Shown here piece after piece: positions 24,067 to 32,876 of a stretch of DNA of 36,413 nucleotides. The translations under genes were made by a program, and so were the position numbers. Numbering within the stretch: position 1 is the first letter of the stretch; each line of letters begins with the position of its first letter. Location: contig CABVRO010000024.1 of NCBI GenBank assembly GCA_902500715.1, forward strand, positions 1 through 36,413, given 5' to 3'. This DNA is from an uncultured Nitrospira sp. (GTDB lineage Bacteria > Nitrospirota > Nitrospiria > Nitrospirales > Nitrospiraceae). The notes beneath the pieces are model-generated. The model searched no databases and was not told the DNA's origin. It saw only the letters and a program-made list of their open reading frames with translations.

Positions 24067-25740
24067 CTACAATTCAAGCAAACGTTCTTGTGCGTGTTGA
24101 TTATCGTCCAACGCCTGACTGCGGGTGGGGGGTGTCACGCAGACATGATCCCCGGGAAAAGCCTCTCGCCATACGAATCCTTGTCGACAAGTGTCCGGAC
24201 CGTAGGGCCCGCCGCCTGGTTCTCGCCTGGCAGCGGCCTGCGCATTGTCATTGCGAGTTTGCTGTCTGATCGGAGGCGCGACGCAGACCCAGTCCCAATC
24301 GTCTGCTTCACGCCAAACAAGACCGGGCTTACAGGTATTCGGGCCGTACGTAATACGTGCCGGATTGTTGCGTCCCGGAGCTTGTTGATTGTTGGTTCGC
24401 TCACGATCCCGCGCCGAAGGCGGGACGCAGATATGATCGGGAGGATCCCCCAGGCCGGGGTTCGGGATAATCCCTTCGCGCCAGACAAAACCTTGGTTGC
24501 ACGTGTCCGGGCCGTAAGGCCCGCCGTTAGGATTCCTTCTCTCGGCCGCATGATTGTCTTCATCGCGCAGTGTGGCACGGTCACCACCGGTTACACAGAC
24601 GTGGTCATAACTTCTTGCCTCTCTCCAGACGTATCCTACCATGCAGCGCTCCGGGAAACTGGTGACGATACTGACGGTGGCCGTATTGGTGGCGGGATTG
24701 ATCGACTGCACCCGAATTGAAACTCCGTTGGCATCAAATTGCTGAAGAGGAAGCAATTGAGGGTGGGAGAGTTGGCGTAACAGAAATGCGGGATGACCTT
24801 GAAAATCACCATGCGGTGTCCAGGCTTTGCGGACTTCGTGAATCAAGACCGTATCGTTCGGTATCCCCGCATCCCAACGGGTTTTGCGCCTGAACTCGAC
24901 CGTGTAATAGTGCATCGGATCGTCGGTATCGAAGGGGATGCGTAGCAGTAGGGCTCCTGGCGATTCGGGGTGCCCGAGGGCTGCGAGTGTGATGGAGATG
25001 CGCTTGGTACCGGTGGCTCCGATCGTTACGATGCGACTGCGGGGAAGCCAACCCATCCGATCAAGGTTGTACCCAATCATCCAGGGAGGGCCGTCCCCGA
25101 ACGGGGTCGGCACGCGAAAGGCATTGCCCCAGCTCATGGCATCCCAGGGGTCATCATACTCTCCGATTTGGGCCCACCATGCATTGAGCGATTCAAAGTT
25201 ATTGGAGAAGGAATGATTGAGCCCGATGCTGTGTCCGCCTTCGTGCGCGAGCCCTCCCACATCCACGTTGCTATCGACAAAGGCCCCGCCATTCCATCCG
25301 AAGAAATCGATGCCGGGATAGGTGATGAAAATTTTTCGATGGCCCGGGGGAATCGTATAAGGCTGCGAGGGGTCGGTCTTGGCGGCATCTTCGCAGGCTT
25401 GAACGAATTTCCAACGATCGCCCAGCTGTTTCCACTGCTCGGTCGTCTTCGGTACGGTATACCATCCTCGAACCACCGAGCCGTTGAGGTTCGCATTCTG
25501 GTACGACACGTCCCGCCAGTAGTCCGCGAGCCCCCCCGTCCCCGAGTTCACCACTAGGTTCTGATAGTAGGCGAGATCGTGGTTCGGAGTGCCGGCATCG
25601 GATGATTTGCATAAGACCACGCTCAACGGAACCGATCCACGCAGGGGTCTCGCCGGAGCGTGAGCGGGAAGCCACGCCATCTGAAACGCAAGCACGCAGA
25701 GGACAACTGCAAACGATCGATAGAGGGTCGCACGCCGCAT
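24067..25740 (-). CDS. Secreted metzincin-like protease with four C-terminal WREA repeats
   Basis: The protein has 557 residues with a signal peptide ending near AHA-PARPLR; GAGGAGG is seven bases from the ATG. The zinc site HEGGHSIGLNH (residues 166-176) matches HExxHxxGxxH, and DPWDAMSWG (about 197-205) supplies a Met-turn. The context resembles gametolysin/M11- or M6-like peptidases. From residue 366 there are four repeats, starting at Cys366, 414, 470 and 518, of the form C-x2-G-[FLY]-V-W-R-E-x-D-x-[VI]-C-V with two Cys each, joined by R-rich, Asn-rich linkers (GGPYGPDTC). These repeats occur in secreted bacterial proteins and may bind a surface ligand. The protein probably acts outside the cytoplasm; its target is unknown. 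Confidence 0.8.
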   Translation of the reverse strand: MRRATLYRSFAVVLCVLAFQMAWLPAHAPARPLRGSVPLSVVLCKSSDAGTPNHDLAYYQNLVVNSGTGGLADYWRDVSYQNANLNGSVVRGWYTVPKTTEQWKQLGDRWKFVQACEDAAKTDPSQPYTIPPGHRKIFITYPGIDFFGWNGGAFVDSNVDVGGLAHEGGHSIGLNHSFSNNFESLNAWWAQIGEYDDPWDAMSWGNAFRVPTPFGDGPPWMIGYNLDRMGWLPRSRIVTIGATGTKRISITLAALGHPESPGALLLRIPFDTDDPMHYYTVEFRRKTRWDAGIPNDTVLIHEVRKAWTPHGDFQGHPAFLLRQLSHPQLLPLQQFDANGVSIRVQSINPATNTATVSIVTSFPERCMVGYVWREARSYDHVCVTGGDRATLRDEDNHAAERRNPNGGPYGPDTCNQGFVWREGIIPNPGLGDPPDHICVPPSARDRERTNNQQAPGRNNPARITYGPNTCKPGLVWREADDWDWVCVAPPIRQQTRNDNAQAAARREPGGGPYGPDTCRQGFVWREAFPGDHVCVTPPTRSQALDDNQHAQERLLEL

Positions 25741-26057
25741 TATGTACCTCCTCAGCTCGGGATAGGGTGAGCCTCAGCACTGCTTGTCGCAGTGCGATCA
25801 GCCGACTCATTGCTGCCTAGCAGAAAAGCAAAATGCAGACCGCTTCTCCTCATCAATGGATATTCGAATTAAACCAAATGTCTGCAATGCACGCATTCCC
25901 GGCGGTTGACGGTGCCTGTATCTAAAACGATTCGTATGGATGGAGGATCAGATACAGTGGCATGGATGCGGTGGCAGTTCCCCACTCTCCCCTTGTTCAG
26001 TGGTGCGACCTTCTATAGGATGAGGCTGCAGTCGAGCTCCTTACCGTGAGGGCATCC
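25741..26057. other. Divergent intergenic region between protease and GH13 genes
   Basis: There are 317 bases without a gene. A perfect inverted repeat CTGTATCT (25916-25923) / AGATACAG (25950-25957) is centred about 120 bases before the GH13 start and may be an operator. TTGACG at 25906-25911 could be a -35 hexamer but no good -10 follows. Nothing else is recognised. Confidence 0.45.
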
Positions 26058-27968
26058 ATGCCCGCGTCACTCAACCACATTCATCCCGATACCCCGATGG
26101 GGGCCAATCTGATTGCCGGCGGCGCGACGTTCCGTTGCTGGGCTCCGCATGCCAAGTCCGTCCACGTGGTCGGCGATTTCAACCATCAGGGACGTAACGA
26201 AGCGAGTTTGCTGACGCGGGACGCGCAGGGGCATTGGCGTGGGTTCATCCCGGGGGTGAAAGATCGCCAGCGCTACATGTTCTACGTGGTCGGCAAGGGG
26301 AGTGAGGGGCTCAAGCGGGATCCCTATGCCCGCGAGTTGGAGTCGCCCTTCCCCAGCCAATGCATCATTCGTCACCCGGACTTTCCCTGGCACGAGTGCG
26401 GCTATGTCACGCCGCGTTTTCACGAATACGTCATCTATCAGCTCCATGTGGGGACGTTCTTCACCCCGAATCTGCCGCAGAAGGGCGGCACCTTCCTCGA
26501 TGTGGCTCGTAAGCTGCCCTATCTTGCCGACCTCGGGGTGAACGCGCTGCAACTGATGCCCATTCAGGAGTTTCAGACCAGCTTCAGCCTGGGCTACAAC
26601 GGCACCGACTATTTTTCTCCTGAAATGGATTTCGCCGTGGCGGATGCCGATCTGGCTCCCTATGTGGCAGTGGTGAATCGGCTGCTCGAAGAAAAAGGAT
26701 TGCGCCCGTACCGGGTGAAGGAGCTGCGGGGGGAAATGAATCAGCTTAAGGCGCTGATCGACCTCGCCCATATCTATGGCCTGGCGGTGCTGCTCGATGT
26801 GGTCTACAACCATGCGGGCGGAGACTTCTGGGACCAGAGCCTGTATTTCTTCGATCGCCAGAATCCGGCCGGCGGTCAGCGCCACTCGCTGTACTTCACC
26901 GATGTCGGCCATGCCGGCGGTCTCGTGTTCGACTTTGCCAAACCCGAGGTGCGCGACTTCCTGATTCAGAACGCCAAATTCTTCCTTGCTGAATACCGTG
27001 TCGACGGATTCCGGTACGACCAGGTGAGCGTGATTGACCACGACGGGGCGCCGCAGGGTTGGCGCTTTTGTCAGGACCTGACTTCCACGGTACATGCGCA
27101 ACGGCCGGAGACGTTGCACCATGCGGAATATTGGGATGTGAATCCTTTCGTCGTCGCGCCGCCGCCGGTCGGGGCCGGTTTCGACACCACGTTGACCGAC
27201 CGCCTTCGGATTGCGATCCGCGATGTCGTCGGCAATGCCAGCGCGCCGGACGGGCGCCCGCTCAATATGACAGGGCTGGCGAGAAGCTTGTGGCCCGACG
27301 GGTTCAACGAGTCCTGGCGATTTGTGCAGGGGCCGGAGAATCACGACATCGTTTACCGGGGGCGTAAGGAGCGCATTGCCCGGCTTGGCGATCCGGACCA
27401 CCCCCGATCCTGGTTTGCGCGCAGCCGTGCGCGGGTCGCGACCGGCCTGAGCCTCACGGCTCCCGGGATTCCCATGCTGTTCATGGGACAGGAATTTCTG
27501 GAGGACAAGCAGTGGGCGGACGACTTCGTGACGCACCGCGAGCTGCTGCTCCATTGGGCGGGTCTCGATCAGGGCGACCGGCAGATGATCGACCATCTGC
27601 GATTCACGCGGGAGCTGTTGCACTTGCGCCGCCGGTTGCCGGCGCTACGTGGACAGGGGTTTCGCGCGGCGCATGTGCACGATCAGAACCGAGTCCTGAC
27701 GTTTCATCGCTGGGTGGAAGGCGAAGGGCACGACCTGTTGGTGGTGATGCACCTGGCCGATTTCACCCGCGTCGGGTATCGCCTCGGGTTTCCAGCAGGT
27801 GGAGACTGGCGGGAACTGTTCAACAGCGATGCCTATGAAAACTGGATCAACGCCGGCGTGGCCGGCAACAGCGGGCGCGTGACCGCGGGTCCGCAACCCC
27901 TGCATGGTTTCGCCTATTCGGCCGCGGTGGTGCTCCCCGCCAATAGTCTGCTGATATTTGCGCGTTAG
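26058..27968 (+). CDS. GH13 alpha-glucan enzyme (branching enzyme / TreZ-like)
   Basis: The protein has 636 residues from ATG 26058 (GAGGG five bases upstream; GTG 26046 is in frame but lacks a site). A CBM48 domain (residues 15-90: GGATFRCWAPHAKSVHVVGD) leads into a GH13 barrel. Conserved regions are DVVYNH at 247-252, nucleophile Asp321 in VDGFRYDQVSV, acid/base Glu357 in HHAEYWDVNP and ENHD at 427-430. There is no signal peptide, so it acts on cytosolic glucan. The domain order fits 1,4-alpha-glucan branching enzyme or maltooligosyltrehalose trehalohydrolase; no glg or tre neighbour is present to decide. An insertion of about 40 residues after region I's preceding strand (residues 190-225) is notable. 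Confidence 0.88.
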   Translation: MPASLNHIHPDTPMGANLIAGGATFRCWAPHAKSVHVVGDFNHQGRNEASLLTRDAQGHWRGFIPGVKDRQRYMFYVVGKGSEGLKRDPYARELESPFPSQCIIRHPDFPWHECGYVTPRFHEYVIYQLHVGTFFTPNLPQKGGTFLDVARKLPYLADLGVNALQLMPIQEFQTSFSLGYNGTDYFSPEMDFAVADADLAPYVAVVNRLLEEKGLRPYRVKELRGEMNQLKALIDLAHIYGLAVLLDVVYNHAGGDFWDQSLYFFDRQNPAGGQRHSLYFTDVGHAGGLVFDFAKPEVRDFLIQNAKFFLAEYRVDGFRYDQVSVIDHDGAPQGWRFCQDLTSTVHAQRPETLHHAEYWDVNPFVVAPPPVGAGFDTTLTDRLRIAIRDVVGNASAPDGRPLNMTGLARSLWPDGFNESWRFVQGPENHDIVYRGRKERIARLGDPDHPRSWFARSRARVATGLSLTAPGIPMLFMGQEFLEDKQWADDFVTHRELLLHWAGLDQGDRQMIDHLRFTRELLHLRRRLPALRGQGFRAAHVHDQNRVLTFHRWVEGEGHDLLVVMHLADFTRVGYRLGFPAGGDWRELFNSDAYENWINAGVAGNSGRVTAGPQPLHGFAYSAAVVLPANSLLIFAR

Positions 27969-28223
27969 TGTCCTCCGGATTCCCTTCCCTGCATCTCCAT
28001 GTGTTCTCTTTCCCGAGCCTACGGGCCGGTTCTTTACGAACCCATCGCCTTTGCGAGCCACGAGAGTTCTTCGTAGAGCGGACGACCGCAGGCTGAGGTC
28101 TTACCTCCGCTACAGAATGGCAGCCGGAGCGACAGACTGCCGGTGCGATGGGGCGTAGAGTCTCGATGTGCACGGCACGCCGTTCATGTTCGACCGCATC
28201 CCTGCAATCGAGAGGAGGTCACA

Positions 28224-28541
28224 ATGAACATGCGCAGTTTGATGTTTGTCACGCTGATCTGGATGGGAATGGTTGCCTCGGTTCTCGGATTTCAGACCGC
28301 TGCAGTGTTTCCCCTGAGTTGGGTCGAGCACGTGGATCTTCACAATCAATTGCTGACCTTTAAGACCCAGGACGGCCAATTGCGGATGTTGCGAGTGGCC
28401 GATTCGGTGGCGATGCGGCGTGAGACTTTGAGTAAGGGCGATCTTGTCAGCATCGAAGTCGATCTCGACGACCAGATCGTCAATATCGTGAAAGTGGATC
28501 GGACATCCGCGCCCGATCGACAGCTGTCGCGTCGCAAATGA
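28224..28541 (+). CDS. Small exported protein of unknown function
   Basis: The protein has 105 residues from ATG 28224, which follows GAGGAGG by five bases. The N-terminus (SLMFVTLIWMGMVASVLGFQTAA) is a signal peptide or anchor. The mature part is about 75 residues of beta-rich sequence (HNQLLTFKTQDGQLRMLRV, KGDLVSIEVDLDDQIVNIV), which looks like a small OB or barrel fold. No family is recognised. A hairpin-rich repeat follows 38 bases later. Confidence 0.65.
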   Translation: MNMRSLMFVTLIWMGMVASVLGFQTAAVFPLSWVEHVDLHNQLLTFKTQDGQLRMLRVADSVAMRRETLSKGDLVSIEVDLDDQIVNIVKVDRTSAPDRQLSRRK

Positions 28542-28579
28542 GGAGTGACAGATTTGTGTGAGTGCTCAGGATCGCCTCG

Positions 28580-28702
28580 CAGGATGCGCAAAAGGGCGGC
28601 TCAGCAAGGCCGCAGCAAGCGAAGGGGCGAATCGTACTCGCGCCGTACGGTGAGCCGCTGAGCGCCGCGAGAACGCCGCTGGCGGACTTTTTCCGCATCC
28701 TG
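28580..28702. repeat. Imperfect palindromic intergenic repeat between convergent genes
   Basis: CAGGATGCGCAAAA (28580-28593) and TTTTCCGCATCCTG (28689-28702) are inverted repeats matching at 13 of 14 positions. The interior contains further complementary stretches (GGCTCAGC against GCTGAGC; CGTAC-N7-GTACG in the centre), so the 123 bases can fold into one long imperfect hairpin. The right end directly abuts the stop codon of the minus-strand methyltransferase. It resembles dispersed palindromic repeats and could serve as a two-way terminator. Copy number cannot be judged from one window. Confidence 0.55.
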
Positions 28703-29554
28703 CTAGGTCGTCCACCAGGAGGCGACCGGAGGATGGGGTCGCGGACGCAATGGCCGCGGATGAACCCACGGGCCTTGTGAACGAAGCCCCGCCTGTCGGC
28801 AGTATCCGGCAGCGACATCCGCTTCATCTATGCCTTGATTCACCATGAAGAAGGTTCCTCCTGCTGCCAGGTTACGCGCGATACGGGCAAAGAGCCGTTC
28901 AGGAGAAAACACGGTCAACGGGAGCCGCCAGGCTAGAACGGGCGCCGGCGTGACAAACGGAAACCAGGTTGTAATGACATCCACCTGTTCGTCCATCTCG
29001 CAGTAGTCGGCGGTCACAAACGAGGTCTGTGGAAGATCCGCGACGTATCCGTCGGCCGCGTCGTAGCGGCTGTAGCCGGTCGGATAGAGGCGAAATCCCT
29101 CGACATCCACGCCGGTCAGTTTTGCCGGTCGGAAAAACCGGTGCAGCGCCCGCGCATACCAGAAGTTGGCACAGCCCACATCCGTGACGAGACCGCCTGT
29201 GGGAACGGGCCGGTCCGCTGCCGCCCAGGCCTGGTCCAGCACATCGAGATAGGCGTAGTTGGCCAGGGACGTGTGTCGTCCGTAGCGGGACTCGAAACAG
29301 ACACCATAACGGGCCTGCAGGGATTCGATACAAGTCTGCTGCCAGGTTGCCAGATCCGTGAGACGGCCGACCGGCACTTCGTGGTAAGGCTTTCTCGACC
29401 AGCGTATCCGCTCCGAAAGCCGCAACCACAGCGCATGATAGAGCGACCAGCACCGTTGTCCGAGTGAATAGCGGGGCGGTGAGGGCTGCGGACCGGGTGG
29501 CGAATCCTCTAGTTCGCAGGCGGATCGGGATGTCGCCGAAGGTGCCGTGTCCAT
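28703..29554 (-). CDS. SAM-dependent methyltransferase-like protein
   Basis: The protein has 283 residues. Motif I appears as VTDVGCANFWYARALHRFF with acidic TGVDVEGFRLYP following, as in class I methyltransferases; FFMVNQGIDEADVAA is near the C-terminus. Cys replaces the usual Gly within motif I (VGCAN). The last 25 residues are Pro/Arg-rich (VHPRPLRPRPHPPVASWWTT) and the stop touches the palindromic repeat, so the tail may have been altered by the repeat's arrival. No clear ribosome binding site is seen before ATG 29554. The substrate is unknown. Confidence 0.7.
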   Translation of the reverse strand: MDTAPSATSRSACELEDSPPGPQPSPPRYSLGQRCWSLYHALWLRLSERIRWSRKPYHEVPVGRLTDLATWQQTCIESLQARYGVCFESRYGRHTSLANYAYLDVLDQAWAAADRPVPTGGLVTDVGCANFWYARALHRFFRPAKLTGVDVEGFRLYPTGYSRYDAADGYVADLPQTSFVTADYCEMDEQVDVITTWFPFVTPAPVLAWRLPLTVFSPERLFARIARNLAAGGTFFMVNQGIDEADVAAGYCRQAGLRSQGPWVHPRPLRPRPHPPVASWWTT

Positions 29555-29619
29555 AGGAAATCAGTCTCGCTCACCCTTCCGGCGCTGCCAATGAAAAATG
29601 AAAAGGTCGCCTGGACTAC

Positions 29620-30474
29620 TCACGAAGGACGCACGAACCGGAGCAGGTTCTTGCCTGCGGCCAAGCGGGAAAATTTCCGTTTCAACTCATTCACTCGATC
29701 GAGGTAAGTTCTTGCGCTGTGATCGCCGCACCGTTGCTGCGGGGCCAGTCGAAAGCCGCGGGCGACGTACGCGTGGCCGGCGCCGGCTCCGCAAAGATGA
29801 ATCAGGGCGGCCAGATCCTGCTTCTGTTGGAACGTGGGACGAGGCCTTCGATGCGAACCGATAGCGTGCGCCACGGCGCGGTCGAGCAGAGCGGAGGTCA
29901 ACTCGATGGCATGGCTTGGCAGGATGCGGTTGTAAAAGGAGTTGAACCAGCAGGAGTGAGGATCGTTCCAGGGGCCTTCTTGAACGACACGATGGTCATG
30001 AATACAGTATCGCTTCCCTGCCTGAAACGTCGCGTCGGTGATTTGGAACATGCCCACCGCGCTCGACGCCGGCCGATACCATTCCAGGGGATTCCAGTTC
30101 AGTCGCCAGCGCCAGTACGTCCGCGCGACCGGATTGCCTGCGCTTTCGACCTGCGCCAGCGCGGCCAGCAGATCGGGGGTGATAATGGCGGTGGAATGTG
30201 TGCGGAACAGCGAACCGTATTCTTTCCACGTTTCGTAGGGGTGTTTGTCGAGCGCGTCGTTGAGCGCAAAGAACATTTCCGTCGGTTTGTGGATCGTATG
30301 GTAGACCCAGTTCACACCTGCGCCAAGCAGCAGAAGGGCAGCCAGGCCGACCGCAAGTCTGGTCGTGACGGGCAAGTGCCGTAAAGCGGTGAGGAGGGCT
30401 CGATATCTGTGTCGCCAGGCGCGCCCGCGCCTCCTGCGACGGATCACAGCCTGCGGATATGAACGGGGAGGCAT
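29620..30474 (-). CDS. Membrane-anchored lytic transglycosylase (SLT-like)
   Basis: The protein has 284 residues from ATG 30474; a TTG at 30492 would add six residues, and neither has a strong site. An Arg-rich cytosolic head is followed by one transmembrane segment (LAVGLAALLLLGAGVNWVY). The periplasmic part contains the SLT-like core with catalytic Glu in LLAALAQVESAGNPVA, SSAVGMFQITDATF and later LIHLCGAGAG. It should cleave peptidoglycan glycan strands. It is downstream of nothing obvious on its strand and ends 65 bases before the methyltransferase start. Confidence 0.85.
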   Translation of the reverse strand: MPPRSYPQAVIRRRRRGRAWRHRYRALLTALRHLPVTTRLAVGLAALLLLGAGVNWVYHTIHKPTEMFFALNDALDKHPYETWKEYGSLFRTHSTAIITPDLLAALAQVESAGNPVARTYWRWRLNWNPLEWYRPASSAVGMFQITDATFQAGKRYCIHDHRVVQEGPWNDPHSCWFNSFYNRILPSHAIELTSALLDRAVAHAIGSHRRPRPTFQQKQDLAALIHLCGAGAGHAYVARGFRLAPQQRCGDHSARTYLDRVNELKRKFSRLAAGKNLLRFVRPS

Positions 30475-30633
30475 GGGCTCACTATAACGCAAAAATGGGA
30501 GTCGGAGGACGGGTGATAGGCTTCCATGCGAAGCCCGAGGTCAGTATGTTTTTGGCCCATATGTACCTCTTTCTCTTCCGAGGAATCGCAAATGTCTTTC
30601 AGATCAAAAACGATTCGAGGAAATAATTGGGGG

Positions 30634-31101
30634 CTATTCTCGCTCCCGATTCGCGTGCGGTACGGTGAGCGCCTTCACCATCTTCCGATGCGGGATGCCG
30701 GCGTCCATGAAGGGTTCGCCGATTACGTGGAAGCCGGCCCGTTCATAAAATCCCAGCGCATGGATTTGTGCGGATAGCGTGACGCGAGCGAGCCCCTGCT
30801 TAATTGCCAGATCCAGCAGGGTTTGGAGAAGAGCCCGCCCGACGCCGCACCTGCGCCAGTCCTTGAGCACTGCCATCCTGCCGATGGTTCCATTCTTCTG
30901 CATGCGTGCCGTGCCGATGGCGTCTCCGCGTTCGTTCCATGCGAGCACATGGAGGCAAGATGAATCGAGCCCATCCCACTCCAGTTCCACCGGCACGTTC
31001 TGCTCGTGGATAAACACCGTTTCGCGAATCGCCCTGATGGCCGATCCTGTGGTAACCCAATCGGTGAGTTCTACCCGTCCTGCGTCGGGGTGTTGCGACA
31101 T
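30634..31101 (-). CDS. GNAT-family N-acetyltransferase
   Basis: The protein has 155 residues. The acetyl-CoA loop RRCGVGRALLQTLLDLA and strand IGRMAVLKDW, followed by HALGFYERAGFHVIGEPFMDAGIPH, match the YjcF/ElaA-type GNAT subgroup. GAGGAGG lies ten bases before the ATG. It is a cytosolic acetyltransferase of unknown acceptor. It stands alone, with 159 bases to the transglycosylase gene. Confidence 0.9.
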   Translation of the reverse strand: MSQHPDAGRVELTDWVTTGSAIRAIRETVFIHEQNVPVELEWDGLDSSCLHVLAWNERGDAIGTARMQKNGTIGRMAVLKDWRRCGVGRALLQTLLDLAIKQGLARVTLSAQIHALGFYERAGFHVIGEPFMDAGIPHRKMVKALTVPHANRERE

Positions 31102-31284
31102 GATTATCCGGCCTCCTCAATCTGGGCAGTCTTCTGCAGCCGACTCCGGAGAGAGGGCGCGTCTCAAATGTAATTCTCTTTTGGAGGATCGGCAACCACA
31201 TGGTACCGTCCTTCATGATGGTCTGCCTGTGAAACGACGCAGGCGAGCGCCGAGTTGATCCGGTTCATCGCTGGGAGGTCATCC

Positions 31285-31548
31285 GTGAAAACTCAACGTC
31301 GAACTTATGATGTCGTGGCAGGGCGGAGGATCCGGTCCGGATTGTGGCGTTCCTGGTGTCAGGCCGGTGGAAGGCCTGAAGCCCCGCGGGTGTTCGGTTG
31401 GTCGTTTCTGCGCTCGGTGTGGTCGCTGCTTCGCAAGGTGACCTGGGGGCGGCTCGGTCGTGAGCAGGAGCGTCGCTCCCCCTGGGGACACACATCGGTC
31501 GGGTGCACCGCGCCGCGATCCACGGCGGTCTATGGTCGCATGAACTGA
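31285..31548 (+). CDS. Possible small basic protein
   Basis: The protein has 87 residues from GTG 31285, which has an excellent ribosome binding site (GGGAGG, 31273-31278). It is strongly basic and rich in Arg, Trp and Ser (RSGLWRSWCQAGG, FLRSVWSLLRKVTWGR). No family is recognised and it has no signal peptide. The composition may reflect non-coding sequence, but the start signal is convincing. Confidence 0.4.
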   Translation: MKTQRRTYDVVAGRRIRSGLWRSWCQAGGRPEAPRVFGWSFLRSVWSLLRKVTWGRLGREQERRSPWGHTSVGCTAPRSTAVYGRMN

Positions 31549-31766
31549 CCGGCGGTATACCGTTCGGTTGATTGCCCTCCCGCCCGCTCGTTGTTCTGCC
31601 TTCTGTGTCTCCGTCCTTTCTTCCGTTCGTCGCTCAACGCATAGGCCTCCGGCCCCGCCGCGCAACCTTCTTTTGACCTTCCACAGGGTGAAGTGAGGCC
31701 CTCCCTCATTTCTGCAGAAGGAAGCTATTGACCCATCGATCTGTTGAGGCGAAGATGCAGCAGCGT

Positions 31767-31783
31767 TGGCACAAAGCCTGCTA
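31767..31783 (+). promoter_or_regulatory. Candidate sigma-54 promoter for second tandem USP
   Basis: TGGCACAAAGCCTGCT matches TGGCACG-N4-TTGCW at 10 of 12 positions with the GG-N10-GC spacing. The GC lies 41 bases before ATG 31822, giving a leader of about 30 bases. Confidence 0.5.
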
Positions 31784-31821
31784 ATCAAGTCGGTAACAGA
31801 TTGAACGATGAGGGGCGACCT

Positions 31822-32676
31822 ATGAAAGTCTTGATCGCGACCGATGGATCGAAACACGGGAAGTGGGCGACGGAATGGGTGGCGCGGATGCCGTTCGCGG
31901 AGAAGCCGGATGTGAGTCTCCTGCATGTGACGGATGTCGAGGCCCTGCGCGCGCCGTTCATGTTTCAGCCGGTGGTGATCGGCAACGAGCCGTTTATTCA
32001 GCAAGAAATCAAGCGGATTGAAGCTCGTGGAAAAACGGCCATAGCCGAGGCCAAGGCTCAGATGGCGTCGCTCAAACTGAAAGGCAAGCTGGTGTCTGAG
32101 CGCGGGGCAGCCGGGGCGACCATTCTCGATCGTGCGCCGAAGCGTGACGGACTCGTGGCGATCGGGAGCCGGGGGCTGGACGCGCTCGACCGGTTCATGC
32201 TTGGAAGTGTTTCGACTCAAGTGACGTTGCATGCGCCCTGCTCGGTTCTCATTGTAAAAGAAGAACCGCGCCCGCTGAGTCGGATTCTGTTTGCAGCCGA
32301 CGGGTCCAAGGCCTCGGACAAGGCCTTGCGGTTCCTGCTGACCAAGCTGCAGCCGGAAGAACGGGAGGGCCTGGAGCCGATCGATATGGTGGTGATGCAC
32401 GCCATGCCGTTCCTGAAGTATCCGGAACTCAAAGAAGCGGGAGCCCGCTTGGTCGAGCAATGCGCAAACAAATTGATGAAGGCCGGATATGCGGTCGATG
32501 AAGTGGTTCAGCTCGGAAAACCGGCCGATGAGATCTTGAAAGTGGCGACGAAGAAGAAAGTCGATCTGATCGTGACCGGGGCCAAAGGTATGGGGGCTGT
32601 CGCCAGGTTTCTGCTGGGCAGTGTCTCGACCAAGATTGTGCAGCACAGTACGTGCTCGGTGCTCGTGGTCCGTTAG
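31822..32676 (+). CDS. Tandem universal stress protein (two USP domains)
   Basis: The protein has 284 residues from ATG 31822 (MKVLIATDGSKHGK), with GAGGGG seven bases upstream; the frame extends to 31744 without support. Two UspA folds carry ATP-binding signatures GSRGLDALDRFMLGSVS and GAKGMGAVARFLLGSVS, followed by CSVLIVK and CSVLVVR. It is an ATP-binding stress factor, diverged in sequence from the USP at 11.6-12.5 kb. It precedes the RND operon by 253 bases and is probably transcribed separately. Confidence 0.93.
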   Translation: MKVLIATDGSKHGKWATEWVARMPFAEKPDVSLLHVTDVEALRAPFMFQPVVIGNEPFIQQEIKRIEARGKTAIAEAKAQMASLKLKGKLVSERGAAGATILDRAPKRDGLVAIGSRGLDALDRFMLGSVSTQVTLHAPCSVLIVKEEPRPLSRILFAADGSKASDKALRFLLTKLQPEEREGLEPIDMVVMHAMPFLKYPELKEAGARLVEQCANKLMKAGYAVDEVVQLGKPADEILKVATKKKVDLIVTGAKGMGAVARFLLGSVSTKIVQHSTCSVLVVR

Positions 32677-32755
32677 GCCGGCTGATGACAAAGGCCGCCA
32701 GCGGCGATCTCGCGTCGTTCAAAGGCTCGACGCACGGCCACGGGTGGGCTCTGCT

Positions 32756-32774
32756 GGTTTCTCAATGGGAAACC
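32756..32774. other. Short hairpin downstream of USP
   Basis: GGTTTC (32756-32761) and GAAACC (32769-32774) form a six-base stem 80 bases after the USP stop. It could contribute to 3'-end formation; there is no U-tract. Confidence 0.3.
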
Positions 32775-32808
32775 AAGACTGCTGTGGCATTTCACCCCGC
32801 TCTCAGGG

Positions 32809-32837
32809 CCGGTAGCGTAGCAAAACGCTGCTACCGG
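32809..32837 (+). terminator. Hairpin between USP and RND operon
   Basis: CCGGTAGC (32809-32816) and GCTACCGG (32830-32837) form a perfect eight-base stem, extended inside by AGC/GCT around AAAAC. It lies 133 bases after the USP stop and lacks a U-tract, so termination is plausible but not certain. Confidence 0.45.
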
Positions 32838-32876
32838 TATCCCATTCCTCTCGAAATCCAGACTCTCTCACGGCAT

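Noticed and set aside
26067..27623. A 518-codon open frame antisense to the GH13 gene
   Set aside because: It mirrors a high-GC coding region, has His/Arg/Gly-rich composition, and no start signal or domain; the plus-strand GH13 motifs are unambiguous.
31279..32691. A 470-codon antisense frame over the second USP
   Set aside because: It is a shadow of the USP coding frame, with no ribosome binding site and no family resemblance.
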